This document shows, piece by piece, positions 33,705 to 45,689 of a DNA stretch of 64,000 bases. Below the pieces are notes generated by a model. That model had not been told where the DNA came from and did not search any database. It saw only the letters and a program-made list of their open reading frames with translations. Position 1 is the stretch's first letter, and each line of letters begins with the position of its first letter. This stretch comes from Trichobilharzia regenti (taxonomy: Eukaryota; Platyhelminthes; Trematoda; Strigeidida; Schistosomatidae). A program made the position numbers and the translations under genes. Where the stretch lies: positions 8,810,589-8,874,588 of the forward strand of contig OX235268.1 of the NCBI GenBank assembly GCA_944472135.2, written 5' to 3'.

Positions 33705-34063
33705 TGTCAATGGAGTTGAAGATTGAACGATCAATTCTTGGTTGTTTGCTTAAAATCAACTTCCCCAATTTTCGCGGAGGCATCAATACGACAGTCATCG
33801 TCTCATCGGTCGCTGTTCAGAAAGAAGTCAGCAGAAAACCGTCAGAAGTAATATTGTGATTTATTATTGTAATATTTGTTCACAGACCTTAATGGTAACA
33901 TTTTTTATATGTTGGTGTTACAATAAAGAATTCTCAAGTGGCCAATCGGTGTTTTGGTTTTCGCGTCCGTTATTATTAAGCGTTTCTGAGAAACTTCAAG
34001 CGACAGCGTAAGACAGAGTGCAGCAAGAGCTGGGCATTAACGGTTTATGAGAGGTTACTGACA
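33705..34063 (+). repeat. Copy C 3' LTR (type II)
   Basis: 359 bases. Preceded by hairpin 33672-33695 and GCCGGGGAG. Its end reads GGTTACTGACA; the next bases, TAGTG, do not match the left flank of copy B. Confidence 0.9.
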
Positions 34064-34204
34064 TAGTGTGTAGCCTTCAGGTATCACGACTGAAATCTCC
34101 CGTTAATATAATATAATTTTCTTACATGTGTTTGACCCTAAGCAGTCTGCACACAGATGGGCGACGCATCTATGAAGAAAACGGAACTCAAGTGCAAGCA
34201 TTGA

Positions 34205-35943
34205 TAATAATAATGTATATTTTCTCATAAACATATAAATTTACATGAAAATGTATGGCATTTTTACAGGCACGATCAAGTATGTTATGATCTCAAATCG
34301 TAGATTGTCTACAAGTTAATAATATTTCAACAGCTAGATATTTGATATATATACACTCATTGTCTGAACCAGGCCGTATAATTATTGAATTGTACAGTTG
34401 TCCTTCAGGTTGAGCGGGAAAATCGACTTCGTTTCTTTATCAACCGGTGGTTGTAGGCACACGATAACCAACCAATATTGAGGCAAGTACAACTTTTATA
34501 AGGGATTGAAAGCTATTTTAAAAAAGTAAAAGTGCTAAGGTGAATCATTAAGGCGTAGTGAAATAATTTAGTGCAATATATCTTTAATGAATACATTTAT
34601 ATAGGAAATAGAACGGGAAATTAATTAATCCTTAGGCTGACAACGTTCATTTGCAATGTATAATACTACCCATATAGGTCTTACTATCATGATGTCCTCT
34701 TTTGGCCTTAATACAATTATTCACAGGTCAGTTGTCTTTATTTCACATCTTCTTGTCTATTTGGTGCACAAACGTACCCTATAGAGAATAGGAAAAGAAT
34801 AAGTCGAACCGAAAATGTTAGGTTTTGTGGAAAATAATGAGGATAAAGTAAAGACGTTACTAGCGAATGAATGAGATATGACATTGTGAAGTGTTATTTG
34901 AAGATCTGACAATAGATAGCAAGTTAATTATTAAGATGCCCCATAAATCTGTGCAGAACCCACGTGATCGCATCTTAACAATGGACTGAGCGAATGGTAT
35001 ATGTTTCGAATATCGCCCCATTCTGCAGGAACAGCAATATACAATTTGAAGGCTCGAGATATTTCCGATTTTTATGAGGGCTTAGATCTTTATCTTGAAA
35101 AAGATAATAATGAACGCCTAAACAGATCATGCTTCTACCTTTAAATATATACACTTCACTCAGCCTATTGTTGAGATGCGACCATGTGGGCTCTGCACAG
35201 ATTTATGGGGCATCTTATAAACTAACTTACTGTCCATTGTCGGATCGTTAAATACCACTTCACAATGTCCTATCTCATTTATTTTCTAATAACGTCTTTA
35301 CTTGAACCTCATTATATTCCATTAAACCTAACATTTTATAGCTTTTTATGAATTTGATTCGACTTATTCTATTCCTATTCTCTGAAGGGTACGGTTGTGC
35401 ACTAAATGCACAAAAAGGCATAAAATAAAAAAACCGGCATGAGGAAAAAATGTACTAAAACCAAAAGCGGACATCATGATAGTGCAAACTGTACAGGAAG
35501 CACTATACATTGCAAATGAACGTTGTCAGCCTAGGGAGTTTCCTTTATTAATGCATTTATTAGTGATACTTGCACTTACCCATTTCATTACACTTTATTG
35601 ATTCACCTTAGCACTCTTACTTTTCTAAAACAGCTTTCAATCCCTTGTAATCGTTGTACTTACCTCAATATTGGTTGGTTATCGTATGCCGACAACCACG
35701 GGATGAAAACGAAACGAAGTCGATTTTCCCGCTCAACCTGGAGGACAATTGTACGATTCAATAACTATACGGCCTGGTTCAGACAATGAGTGTATATATA
35801 TCAAATATCTAGCTGTTGAAATATTATTAACTTGTAGACAATTAAAGATTTGACATTATAACACACTTGATCGTGCCTGTAAAAGTGGCATGCATTTTCA
35901 TGTAAATTTATATGTTTATATGGGAATATACATCATTATTATG
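34205..35943. repeat. Long palindrome made of two inverted LINE 3' ends
   Basis: The left arm (34205 to ~35000) and right arm (~35145-35943) are inverted copies with scattered mismatches. They share GGCACGATCAAG, CAACGTTCATTTGCAATGTAT and GATGCCCCATAAATCTGTGCAG. The ~145-base loop contains CGCCCCATTCTGCAGGAACAG, which recurs around the solo LTR at 47683. Related sequence also occurs at 48720-49135. Bases 34064-34204 and 35944-36257 show nothing certain. Confidence 0.8.
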
Positions 35944-36257
35944 ATTATTATTATATCGTTTTTACGAGCTAGTATAAACCAATTTGATTTCTCTGTGCTC
36001 GCTTCTTGATTGTAAGCTGTAGGTTACTGATCTTCGGTAAACTTCTGAGTAGCTCCTCCCGCCACTCGACTGTCGTAGCTTTGTTTGACTCCAAAAAGAG
36101 TAGAGCTGGGATCAATTATATGTGGTTTGTAGCATGAAGCGTGTTAAGACTGTTACTACTGTGAATGGAGTCGATCCTTTCACCAGTTAGTCCTCCAATA
36201 TCATCTTCAAAAGAAAAGAGATAGTAATGATAGACATAATTACTGAAGTTTTTCAGA

Positions 36258-37777
36258 CTAACAGACAGAAAAAAAGAAATAAGAAAACGTAACAACAGTC
36301 AACTGATTAAATTTGAAGAATAATATGAATAATATATATCGGTTATAATGATAATAATAGTAATAATGGTAATAAGTGTAGTTAAAGTTGTCAGGAGAGT
36401 AAGACGAGAGGGAATGTAAAGAAGTAAGACGACAAGTTTGACTGTCTACCCCTGAATGGCGTATGCGATTTTGGGGGGTTGGGCCATTTGGATGCAGTCC
36501 TTGTGTCGCTGCATGGTTGTCCAGCCTTCGCCTAAAGGCGTCCATAGACGGTGCCATAGCTACATCTGCCGGTAACGAATTCCACGGAGGGCGAACCCGC
36601 AGTGAAAAGAAGTGGGAGCGCACCTGAGTCCTTGCCCTCTGGTGAGTTATCATCCTGGGATTTCCACGAGGGAGCCTATACCCACTCAATGGCAGAGCAC
36701 CTTTGTTTTGGGTGATTCTGGTCATGTTATTTTGTAGGCAGTAATCAAATCCCCCCTAAGACGTCGGTAGCTAAGTGTGAACAGGCCTAATTTCTTCAGC
36801 CTTTCATCAAATGGTTTATTTCGGAAACCAACCACTCCTTTTGTTGCCCGTCGTTGGACTCTTTCCAAGAGGTTGGCGTCTTTCTCAGCATTGGGGGTGC
36901 AATAATATTATGCACCTCAAGGCATGGCCTGGCGTATGTTTTGCACAACCTTAGAAAGAGCTCAGGAGTGAGTGCACCTAACTCTCTATGCGTAAAGTGT
37001 ATGACCGCATATGCCCTCGCTACATCACCTGTGTAATTTACGCTTGTGTCCATTTTTTCAGTTAGAACTAGACCTAAGTCGCGTTCCGACATTGTGCAGG
37101 ACAGGCTTTCATTCACAGGGTGTAACTTGCATTCTGCAGTCTATAGGTGCGCAACTTCACCACTTTGCACTTTTTCAGGTTGAAAGCCATGCCACTGGCC
37201 ACCGCCCAGTCTTACAGAAGGTTTAGATCTTTCTGTAGCCTATTTGAGTCCTCCGGATACTTTATCGCCCTCCATACCTTTACGTCGTCAGCGTATAGGA
37301 GAGTCGGGCAGTTTAGACGGCATGGTAGATCACTGATAAAAATCAAAAACATCAGTGGTCCTAGCATAGAACCCTGCAACACTCCTGATGATGAGGTGTG
37401 CCAAGATGATCGGACTCGATTAACCTTAGAGCAACATTGCCTGTCAGCTAGGTGGTCCTTTAAGCATGATAGAAGCGGCTCACCTATACCTGCCTGGCTT
37501 ATTTTGTGTAGGAGAAGATCATGGTGAACTGTGTCAAATGCATTTCAAAGCTGAGGAAGACCACATGGACTGGAACGTTCATATCCCAGCATGATGCCCA
37601 ATCGTCCCAAGCTGATAGTAGGTTAGTAACGTAGGATCTACCTTTTCTGAAATCATGTTGGGCTTCGTGGAATATATTAGACATATCGTGGTCGTCAACA
37701 ATACCTTCCAGTACTTTTGATACCACTGAAAGTAGAGCTACTGGTCTTTAACTAGTGGCATTTTGCCTATCCCCACC
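36258..37777 (-). pseudogene. CR1-like reverse transcriptase, C-terminal half
   Basis: Contains the catalytic YADD (LLYADDVKV) and [10 protein letters not shown] in broken frames near 37150-37530. Then come ERDLGLVLTEKMD and the C-terminal YRLPRGNPRMITHQRAR and WNSLPADVAMAPSMDAFRR block. Stops and frameshifts show it is dead. Confidence 0.82.
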
Positions 37778-38170
37778 TGTCAGTCAAGTCACGTAAACCG
37801 TTAATGCCCAGCTCTTGCTACGTTGGGGCTCACGCTGTCCCTCGAAGATTTTCAGAAACGCTTAGTATTAACCGACGCAAAGACCGAAACAATGTTTGGC
37901 GACCCAAGTATTCTTTATTCCAACGCCAACATATAACTAGCAAAACTGGCATTACAGACTAAGGTCTAAGAACAAAACTTACATCAATACATCACGATAT
38001 TAGTTCTGACAGGTTTTTTATCTTCCTTTGAACAGCGAACGATGAGACGATAACTGTCAAAATGAGGACCAGCAAAAATTATGGGGAAGTTGGGTTTGAG
38101 CCAACAACCATGAATTGATCGTTCAATCTTCAACTACATTGACACTCCCCGGCGAAAAGATGACTCTTTT
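37778..38170 (-). mobile_element. LTR fragment (type III) with purine tract and hairpin, inside the LINE
   Basis: A diverged 367-base LTR (37778-38144) plus 26 bases of internal sequence holding the purine tract and a hairpin (AAAAGA...TCTTTT, 38155-38170). CCACC lies on both sides (37773-37777 and 38171-38175), consistent with a target duplication around the LTR-plus-hairpin unit. About 15 codons of the LINE seem missing at this site, so a deletion with chance microhomology is the alternative. Confidence 0.75.
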
Positions 38171-38540
38171 CCACCCGAATCCATTAAATGTTTGAACAAG
38201 TCGAATAAGGGCCTACGGAGAGCTCCGGTGCACTCTTTCTGAACAGATGGCCTGACGACGTCACAACCCGGGGACTTCCCAGGTGTGAGTCGCTGTAGCT
38301 TCCTTGGTACTATTGCTGGGTTTATTTGGGGAGTAGCCACTAGGTCTTCCACCTATGAAATAGTAATGCCACCATTTCGGTCCGTAACTGTAATACCCAC
38401 ATTGATGTTTAGCTGTTTGGCGAGGGCTAAACTGAATGTTTCAGCCATCTCCAGACTAGTGAGATATTGACCGTTTAGGGCCTACTAAGGCGAATGCCCC
38501 CTGTTTGGTTGTTTTGATTTCCGAATTGAATCGGAACACG

Positions 38541-38898
38541 TGTCAAACACGTCTCATAAACCGTTAATGCACAGCTCTCGCTACGCTCGGGCCCACGCTG
38601 TTCCTTGGAGATTTCAGAAACGCTTGGTTATAACGGACGAAAAAACCAAAACACCGATCTGCCGCTTGATATTTCTTTATTGTTACACCAACATATAAAA
38701 AGAATAAGTGAACTAAGGTCTGAAAACAAATATTACAATAATAAATCATTGTATTACTTCTGACGATGTTTCACTCTTCTTTCTGAACAGAGACCGATGA
38801 GACGATGACTGTCGTATTGGTGCCTCCGCGAAAATTGGGGAAGTTGATTTTAAGCAAACAACCAAGAATTGATCGTTCAATCTTCAACTCCATTGACA
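38541..38898 (-). repeat. Composite 3' LTR (type I)
   Basis: 358 bases, TGTCA...TGACA, with GATATTTCTTTATTGTTACACC (22-base match region) marking type I. Followed on the right by CTCCCCGGC, the complement of the purine tract. Confidence 0.88.
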
Positions 38899-40080
38899 CT
38901 CCCCGGCAAAAAAGGGATCCAACCCTTTTTTCCTTCACGACCAATGCACGTTGACTTGGATGCCATTGCGAGAACCTGGGTCACACGGACAGAGCTGAAA
39001 TGGAAAACAAACAGAAAAGCCAACACACCACAAGCATACCCACAGCACAATCTCACACATCGCTGACGACCTGCGCCTCCAAACAGAGACCTCCTCTTGA
39101 CATCTTGCAACACAATCGCCACTTGCTAGAATGACTCTTGCAGAATGCAAAGTGACCATGGCAGCACCTCACGATACTCTGCGCACATCCTCTTATCTAC
39201 TCATTACCAATTACCACTGAAATCGCTTGTCACTCATTCTGCCTCAGTTCTAGTAGCTGTGACGCATGCGAGACTCAGTCGTTTACACTCTTTCTCCCCG
39301 GCGTGTCGGACCGCAGCTAACAATTATCTCCGTATGCATTTCACTCTCAGCAATAGCCTAGCCTCCCCGGCGTATACGACCCATCTGCTGTCTTTAACAT
39401 CAATCAATTCATTCACTGATGTAGAAGACTCGAAACAACTTCAGAAGTAATCACAACGAAAATTTTAACAAAATTACGCAATAAAAACAAGGCACGAAAA
39501 CAACGAGTAAACATAACTGATCTAAAATCACAAATTGATATGACACACCACACATATATAGAAACAGTACACACAAACTCGCGGATCATGTCTTGATGGA
39601 ATTCCTTTGAAGAATCGCAGGACTTACAGCAGTACGCCTACAACCCTTCTCAGGTTGACGATTGTAATTTGTGGAATGTCCGGACACAAACAAGATTAAC
39701 CAACAATTGCGATAATTGGAACTCACACAATTATTTAACACAAACATATGTACAATCAACACATCAAATATTGTGTATTCTGGCAAGGCAAAGTACCCTT
39801 GAAGAACTGTAGGACTTACAGCAGTACGCCTACATTCCTTCTCAGGTTGATGATCCAAGTGGAAGTCGTCAGGACACAAACAGAATTACCAACAGCTAGA
39901 TGACAGATGATATCAATTCAGTATACACAATATGAACATATGTACAAAATCACACACCAACACATTCCACCGCTCGCTGATGCGCTACCCTTTGAAGAAT
40001 TGTTGGACTTACAGCAGTACGCCTACAACCCTTCTCAGGTTGACGCCGTAGGTTGGAAAATCGTCGCAGAGTTCATTTAC

Positions 40081-41187
40081 TCACTTCCTTCTATCAACTA
40101 TATCCACAAATCTGAACGGCAACACGCCCATCTCATTGTATCGTAGAATATAGATGACGAACAAACACACGACATATCTCATCAACCAAGTGCAGAAACA
40201 GAGTAATTTACACCAAAGATAATAGCATTCAAATAGTAACTTGAAACAAGAAATTCCTTTATTCATGCAAGTCAATTTAACAATTACTCTCTCGTTTACA
40301 CTTGGCTTATCCTCTCTAAACTGAGCAATATCTTTCGTCCTTTCAAATACACCAATACTATCATAGTCATTGCTGAAGATACTTGAGTTGATGGGCGACT
40401 GTTTCATTGTGGATGACAACACCAACGACGACTGATTGATACCAGTTGATGAAGCTAGCAGTGGATCAGAAGCTGTTGTTGCTCGACTTTCAGAAAGTTG
40501 TCTACCTGCAAGATTACCACCACTGCTGTCTTTCACTACTAGTTCGGGTTTAGCACTATCATCTGATGATAGGTGGGCTACACGCTGATCAATTACACTG
40601 ACGGTCTCACAAGTATCCACACCTTCTGCAACTGCATCTGCGTTCAATTCTACTTCACGTTGCAGTTGTACAGAACCTTTATTTAACTTAGCAGTAGTAG
40701 GCATATCCCTCATCTCATCATGATCAACCAAAGACAACTGTGAAGTATCATGATCATTATCACGAATATTCACTTTACCGTCAACTTCATCATTTTCAAA
40801 CTCTTTAATAACAGAAGTAGACAATTTTGGTTCCTCCTCGCAAATCAATACAGGTTTTATATCTTCACTCTGACTAGTAATATTTTGTAAACTTGTGGAG
40901 TCAGAAATGATCTCTGAAGCAATAACTCCATTCTGTGACACTCTATTCAACAATGGCTTACCAGTTGCAACTACAGACTTCTTCACCGCACCGTTATCGT
41001 CACACAATTCGGAGTCAGGCCTGGAGTTTACATTTAGCTTATCACTGAACTTGCTCACTGGTTCACAGTTCACCTTTGTATGCACCTCTTGCAAACGTGT
41101 GAAACACAACCGTGTTTGTCTTGCATCTTGTAACTCATGTTGAGGATGTACTACGAAACCTATTGCACTCACTAAGTTTATATGCAT
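40081..41187 (-). CDS. Copy D second frame, 368 aa
   Basis: Nearly the same as the copies A and C proteins; the main change is CFCTWLMRY for CAYAWLMRY in the hydrophobic tail. It overlaps the gag remnant at 41135-41410 in +1. Its 3' region (38899-40080) has three tandem units (about 39600, 39795 and 39975) as in copy B, not one as in copy C. Confidence 0.75.
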   Translation of the reverse strand: MHINLVSAIGFVVHPQHELQDARQTRLCFTRLQEVHTKVNCEPVSKFSDKLNVNSRPDSELCDDNGAVKKSVVATGKPLLNRVSQNGVIASEIISDSTSLQNITSQSEDIKPVLICEEEPKLSTSVIKEFENDEVDGKVNIRDNDHDTSQLSLVDHDEMRDMPTTAKLNKGSVQLQREVELNADAVAEGVDTCETVSVIDQRVAHLSSDDSAKPELVVKDSSGGNLAGRQLSESRATTASDPLLASSTGINQSSLVLSSTMKQSPINSSIFSNDYDSIGVFERTKDIAQFREDKPSVNERVIVKLTCMNKGISCFKLLFECYYLWCKLLCFCTWLMRYVVCLFVIYILRYNEMGVLPFRFVDIVDRRK

Positions 41188-41472
41188 TACTAGACATCAT
41201 GGAGCCTTTTCGATATCCACCTCTCTGAGGCCCTCTCGTCGTCAATGATTGCGTTCTGCTCTCAGACTGCTCTATTCTAGGGATGAGATGTAATAGACTG
41301 GCGAACCTGCTCATAGATAGATTAACGCTATCTTCTACTAGATTCAGGATATCATCAAAATTTGGCTCGATACCCTCATCCTCCATACGGGAGCTTATCT
41401 TCACCCACATCCTTTGCAGTCGAGTAGGTAGGCGTCTTGCTATTTCCTCTAGGACTGAGCTCGAGTTGAGGT

Positions 41473-42625
41473 GGGAGGGTGGTAACTGCTTTTATGCGGA
41501 TATTATGGTGGGGACCTAAGAGTACCACCCTTATCTGTGGGAATGCACTATACTGCTAAGGCTCCTGAGGATGAATTACTTCAAAAAAAATTATTAATAA
41601 ATAAAATAAAAAATAAATGCTGGCCGTATGTCACAGCTTGCGTACAAACTCTTTGAAAAAATGGCTCATGGTACGATTTCTCTACTTCAGGACGACATCT
41701 AACTGTATAAATCAGAACAACGGCATAAATCAGTATTAATATACTTCCTATTTACTTATAAATAACTTATGTACTTTGACATTTGGATTTCACTTCTTCA
41801 GTTACTATTCCCAACATTACCCTATATAAGAGTGAAAACCATAATTCGTTTTGCCCTAATTTTTACTTTTTTTATTGTTATTCTATACTTCAGTTGTTGT
41901 TTACTACTATTAACTTAAACTAACCGTTGGTATGTAACAATATAAAACTCAATGACTAGAAATTCCTAGTAATAAAAAAGGAGAATAAACACTGTGGTTA
42001 TCGCATATTGTTTACTTAAATTATCATTATCTGCTGGCTGCTTCTGTTTTCTTCACTTCTCGAAGGTATTGCACTGAAGCACTGCTAATGAACAGTAATC
42101 CTGCTTTCTACATTTGTATTACTTGAGCGGTATCCAGAATATTGTTAGCACTTACGATGAACAACGGAACAAACTCCATTCTGAATTCTTTTCAACATCG
42201 CAAAGTTAACTTTGCGACCAATTGGTCCTTTTTATCTGCTAATACCAATATAATGCTGCACTTACCATCTAATGTGGATTTTTATAAACTTTCGAACCCT
42301 TATTGATTGATTAAATGATAAAAATAACGGTCTGCATCCAGTGCGTCTTACTCTAGCACCTGTATATCACCTCTCTTCTTACCTTCCATTAACGCAAAAT
42401 TTCATAATTCCCGCATGAATCTGACTCACTATGAGTGTATTAAATATTATAATTTAGACTTAAACCAAAACCTTGTATTCTATTCTTGTAAAGTTTTCTA
42501 TTCATTTTCCAAATTTTATTTTCATAAAACAGTGTTCAATTTCAGACTGCACTTGTCTAATATGATCATGCCTGTACAAACGGTATGTGAATCATGTAAA
42601 TGCTTAATTTATGTGAAATATATAT
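41473..42625 (+). mobile_element. LINE 3' fragment inside copy D (inverted duplicate of 30353-31516)
   Basis: Reverse complement of the insert in copy C, with the same junction to gag (CTCGAGTTGAG). Its other end joins the 3' repeat region of copy E instead of a leader, so the two copies share one breakpoint only. Confidence 0.75.
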
Positions 42626-42933
42626 TATATATATGTACAATCTCTACATCAAATGTTGTGGATTATGACACGACAAACTACCCTTGAAGAACCGTAGGAC
42701 TTACAGCAGTACGCCTACATTCCTTCTCAGGTTGATTTTCCAAGTGGAAGTCGTCCGGACACAAACAGAATTACCAACAGCTAGATGACAGATGATATCA
42801 ATTCAGTATATACAATATGAACATATGTACAAGATCATAAACCAAGCACATTGGACTGCTCATTGATGCGCTACCCTTTGAAGAACTGTAGGACTTACAG
42901 CAGTACGCCTACAACCCTTCTCAGGTTGACGTC

Positions 42934-44076
42934 CTAGGTTGGAAAATCGTCGCAGAGTTCATTTGCTAACTTACTTCTATGAGCTATATCCTCAAATCTG
43001 AACGGCATCACGCCCATCTCATTGTATCGTAGAATATAGATGACGAACAAACACACGACATATCTCATCAACCAAGTGCAGAAACAGAGTAATTTACACC
43101 AAAGATAATAGCATTCAATTAGTAACTTGAAACTAGAAATTCCTTTATTCATGCAAGTCAATTTAACAATTACTCTTCCGTTTACACTTGGCTTATCCTC
43201 ACTAAACTGACCATTGATATTCGTCCTTTCAAACGAACTGATATTAGCATAGTCATTGCACAAGATACTTGAGTTGATGGGTGTCTGTTTCATTGTGGAT
43301 GACAACACCAACGACGACTGATTGATATCAGTTGATGAAGTTAGCGGTGGATCAGAAGCTGTTGTTGCTCGACTTTCAGAAATTTGTCTACCTGCAAGAC
43401 CACCACCACTGGTGTCTTTTACTATCAGCTCAGGTTTAGCACCAGCATCTGATGATAGGTGGGCTACATGCTGATCACTCACACTGACGGTCTGACAAGT
43501 ATACATGCCGTATGCAACTGCACCTGCGTTCAATTCTACTTCACGTTCAATTTGTACAGAAACGTTGTTCAACTTAGCAGTAGTAGGCATATCCCTCATC
43601 TCATCATGATCAACCAAAGACAACTGCGAAATATCATGATCATTATCACGAATATTCACTTTACCGTCAACTTTATCATTTTCAAACTCTTTAATAACAG
43701 AAGTAGACAATTTTGGTTCCTCCTCGCAAATCATTAAAGGTTTTATATCTTCACTCTGACTAGTTATACTTTGTAAACTTTTGAAGTCAGAACTGGACTC
43801 TGAAGCAGCAGCTCTATTATGTGACACTCTATTCAACAATGGCTTACCAGTTGCAACTACAGACTTCTTCACCGCACCGTTATCGTCACACAATTCGGAG
43901 TCAGGTCTGGAGTTTACATTTAGCTTATCACTGAACTTGCTCACCGGTTCACAGTTCACCTTTGTATGCACCTCTTGCAAACGTGTGAAACACAACCGTG
44001 TTTGTCTTGCATCTTGTAACTCATGTTGAGGATGTACTACGAAACCTGTTACACTCACTAGGTCTATATGCATCAC
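42934..44076 (-). CDS. Copy E second frame, 380 aa
   Basis: Diverged relative of the A, C and D proteins (NRAAASESSSDFKSLQ, VSVSDQHVAHLSS). It keeps the CFTRLQEVH knuckle remnant and the hydrophobic Cys-rich tail (CYYLWCKLLC). It runs past the usual DRRK end to SKLANELCDDFPT. The 3' region with two repeat units (about 42680 and 42868) follows. Confidence 0.75.
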   Translation of the reverse strand: MMHIDLVSVTGFVVHPQHELQDARQTRLCFTRLQEVHTKVNCEPVSKFSDKLNVNSRPDSELCDDNGAVKKSVVATGKPLLNRVSHNRAAASESSSDFKSLQSITSQSEDIKPLMICEEEPKLSTSVIKEFENDKVDGKVNIRDNDHDISQLSLVDHDEMRDMPTTAKLNNVSVQIEREVELNAGAVAYGMYTCQTVSVSDQHVAHLSSDAGAKPELIVKDTSGGGLAGRQISESRATTASDPPLTSSTDINQSSLVLSSTMKQTPINSSILCNDYANISSFERTNINGQFSEDKPSVNGRVIVKLTCMNKGISSFKLLIECYYLWCKLLCFCTWLMRYVVCLFVIYILRYNEMGVMPFRFEDIAHRSKLANELCDDFPT

Positions 44077-44887
44077 TGGACATCATGGAGCCTTCTCGAT
44101 ATCCACCTCTCTGAGGCCCTTTCGTCATCAATGATTGCGTTTTATCCTCAGACTGCTCTATTCTCGGGGTGAGATTCAATATACTGGCAAACTTGCTCAT
44201 AGATTGATTGACACTAGTATTTACCAGTTTCACGATATCATCAAATTTCGGCTCGATACCCTCATCCTCCATACGGGAGCTCATCTTCACCCACTTCCTT
44301 TGCAGTCGAGTAGGTAGACGTCTTGCTATTACTTCTAGTATAATACTCCAGTTAAGGTCACTCATGCAATTCATCGAAATCATTCCATTCTTGTAAATTA
44401 GCAAATTATCTAAAAACTCAGTGAGTGCCTGGGAGTCATCCTGTAATTGACCACCATTACCCTTAACAGCCTCGAAGAAATTCCCGAAAATCATCGAAGG
44501 ATTTCCAAACCTTTGACGTAATATGCTCATAGCCTCATCGTAGCCCTCTTTTGGCTTCATAAACTTACAGCACTGTATAGCTCTTGAAGCATCTCCAGTG
44601 CAATATCTCATCAAATACATTAACTTCAATTCATCATTTAATAAAAAACCACTCAACATGATCTCAAACTCCTTTACAAATTGTAAATAATCAGCTGGGT
44701 TTCCATCGAAACACCGTGGTTCAAATTTAGGGAGTTTGATGTTCCTATTATCCCTGAGCGGCGAAACAGTAACATCAACCATGTCATGCTTAACATCAGA
44801 CACATCGTTACAATTAACAGGCAAGTCACCATGACTTACTTTCCTGTTTGTATCCAAGACACTCTGTCCCTTCTTTGACCCAGGCAT
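44021..44887 (-). CDS. Copy E gag-like protein, 288 aa
   Basis: Same DUF1759-like order as copy A but more diverged (for example QRFGNPSMIFGNFFEAV, SVNQSMSKFASILNL). Complete from MPGSKK to the junction stop. The +1 overlap with the next frame is kept. Confidence 0.83.
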   Translation of the reverse strand: MPGSKKGQSVLDTNRKVSHGDLPVNCNDVSDVKHDMVDVTVSPLRDNRNIKLPKFEPRCFDGNPADYLQFVKEFEIMLSGFLLNDELKLMYLMRYCTGDASRAIQCCKFMKPKEGYDEAMSILRQRFGNPSMIFGNFFEAVKGNGGQLQDDSQALTEFLDNLLIYKNGMISMNCMSDLNWSIILEVIARRLPTRLQRKWVKMSSRMEDEGIEPKFDDIVKLVNTSVNQSMSKFASILNLTPRIEQSEDKTQSLMTKGPQRGGYREGSMMSSDAYRPSECNRFRSTSST

Positions 44888-45031
44888 TTTTGAACTTGAC
44901 CCAATTCCAAAAATGTTCCAGATATTGCTTGTTCAAAGAGGACTTGACCGGCACCAGGAGAAATGAACGGTGACTATCCGAACTTTCACCAAATGTTTGA
45001 ATCCGCCGGATCTGTTTCCATCGTCAAAAAC

Positions 45032-45388
45032 TGTCAATCACGTCTCGTAAACCGTTAATGCCCAGCTCTCGCTACGCTCGGGCCCACGCTGTTCCTCGAA
45101 GATTTCAGAAACGCTTAGTTATAACGGACGAAAAAACCAAAACACCGATCTGCCGCTTGATATTTCTTTATTGTTACACCAACATATAAAAGAAAAAGTG
45201 AACTAAGGTCTGAAAACAAATATTACAATAATAAATCACAATATTACTTCTGACGATGTTTCACTCTTCTTTCTGAACAGCGACCGATGAGACGATGACT
45301 GTCGTATTGATGCCTCCGCGAAAATTGGGGAAGTTGATTTTAAGCAAACAACCAAGAATTGATCGTTCAATCTTCAACTCCATTGACA
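45032..45388 (-). repeat. Copy E 5' LTR (type I)
   Basis: 357 bases, closest by eye to the LTR at 26268. Its outer end joins LINE codons directly (AACTCCATTGACA, then ACACCTCTCCGG). Confidence 0.9.
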
Positions 45389-45689
45389 ACACCTCTCCGG
45401 GATTTGCAAAGAGTTTTCAGCAAGGTTAACCTGGAATGACCTCCTGTCTCTCCTGACTCTTGCATTGCACCGGTTTCTGAGTTCCAGATATGCATCTTGG
45501 TCGATCTGACTCTTAGATACGTGCCACATGAACCAAGCCTTCCGCTTTGGTTGCGGAATACGTTGCACAAAGAAATCAAACAGGTTTATGCTAGCTCGTA
45601 AAAACGATAGAACCGGCCCGTTGTAGATTTTTCCATGGTTTTAGGCAGGACACTTGGGTGATACAGACCGTTATTCTCAGAACTGCATC

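Larger units (their letters stand above)
30233..34063 (+). mobile_element. Copy C: element with LINE fragment replacing the gag N-terminus
   Basis: After the leader (to about 30352), ~1.16 kb of foreign sequence (30353-31516) replaces gag up to about codon 177. The gag C-terminal part resumes at CTCAACTCGAG and runs to 31853. The second frame, 31801-32907, is nearly the same as in A and D. 3' LTR is 33705-34063. Confidence 0.85.
38541..45388 (-). mobile_element. D/E composite LTR element inserted in the LINE
   Basis: Bounded by type I LTRs (45032-45388 upstream, 38541-38898 downstream). Flanks are ACACG on the left and ACACC on the right, a 4-of-5 target duplication. Inside are a full copy E body, then without an intervening LTR the LINE fragment, the gag remnant and the second frame of copy D. 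The LINE reading frame region resumes on each side, so the composite sits in one insertion site. Confidence 0.8.
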
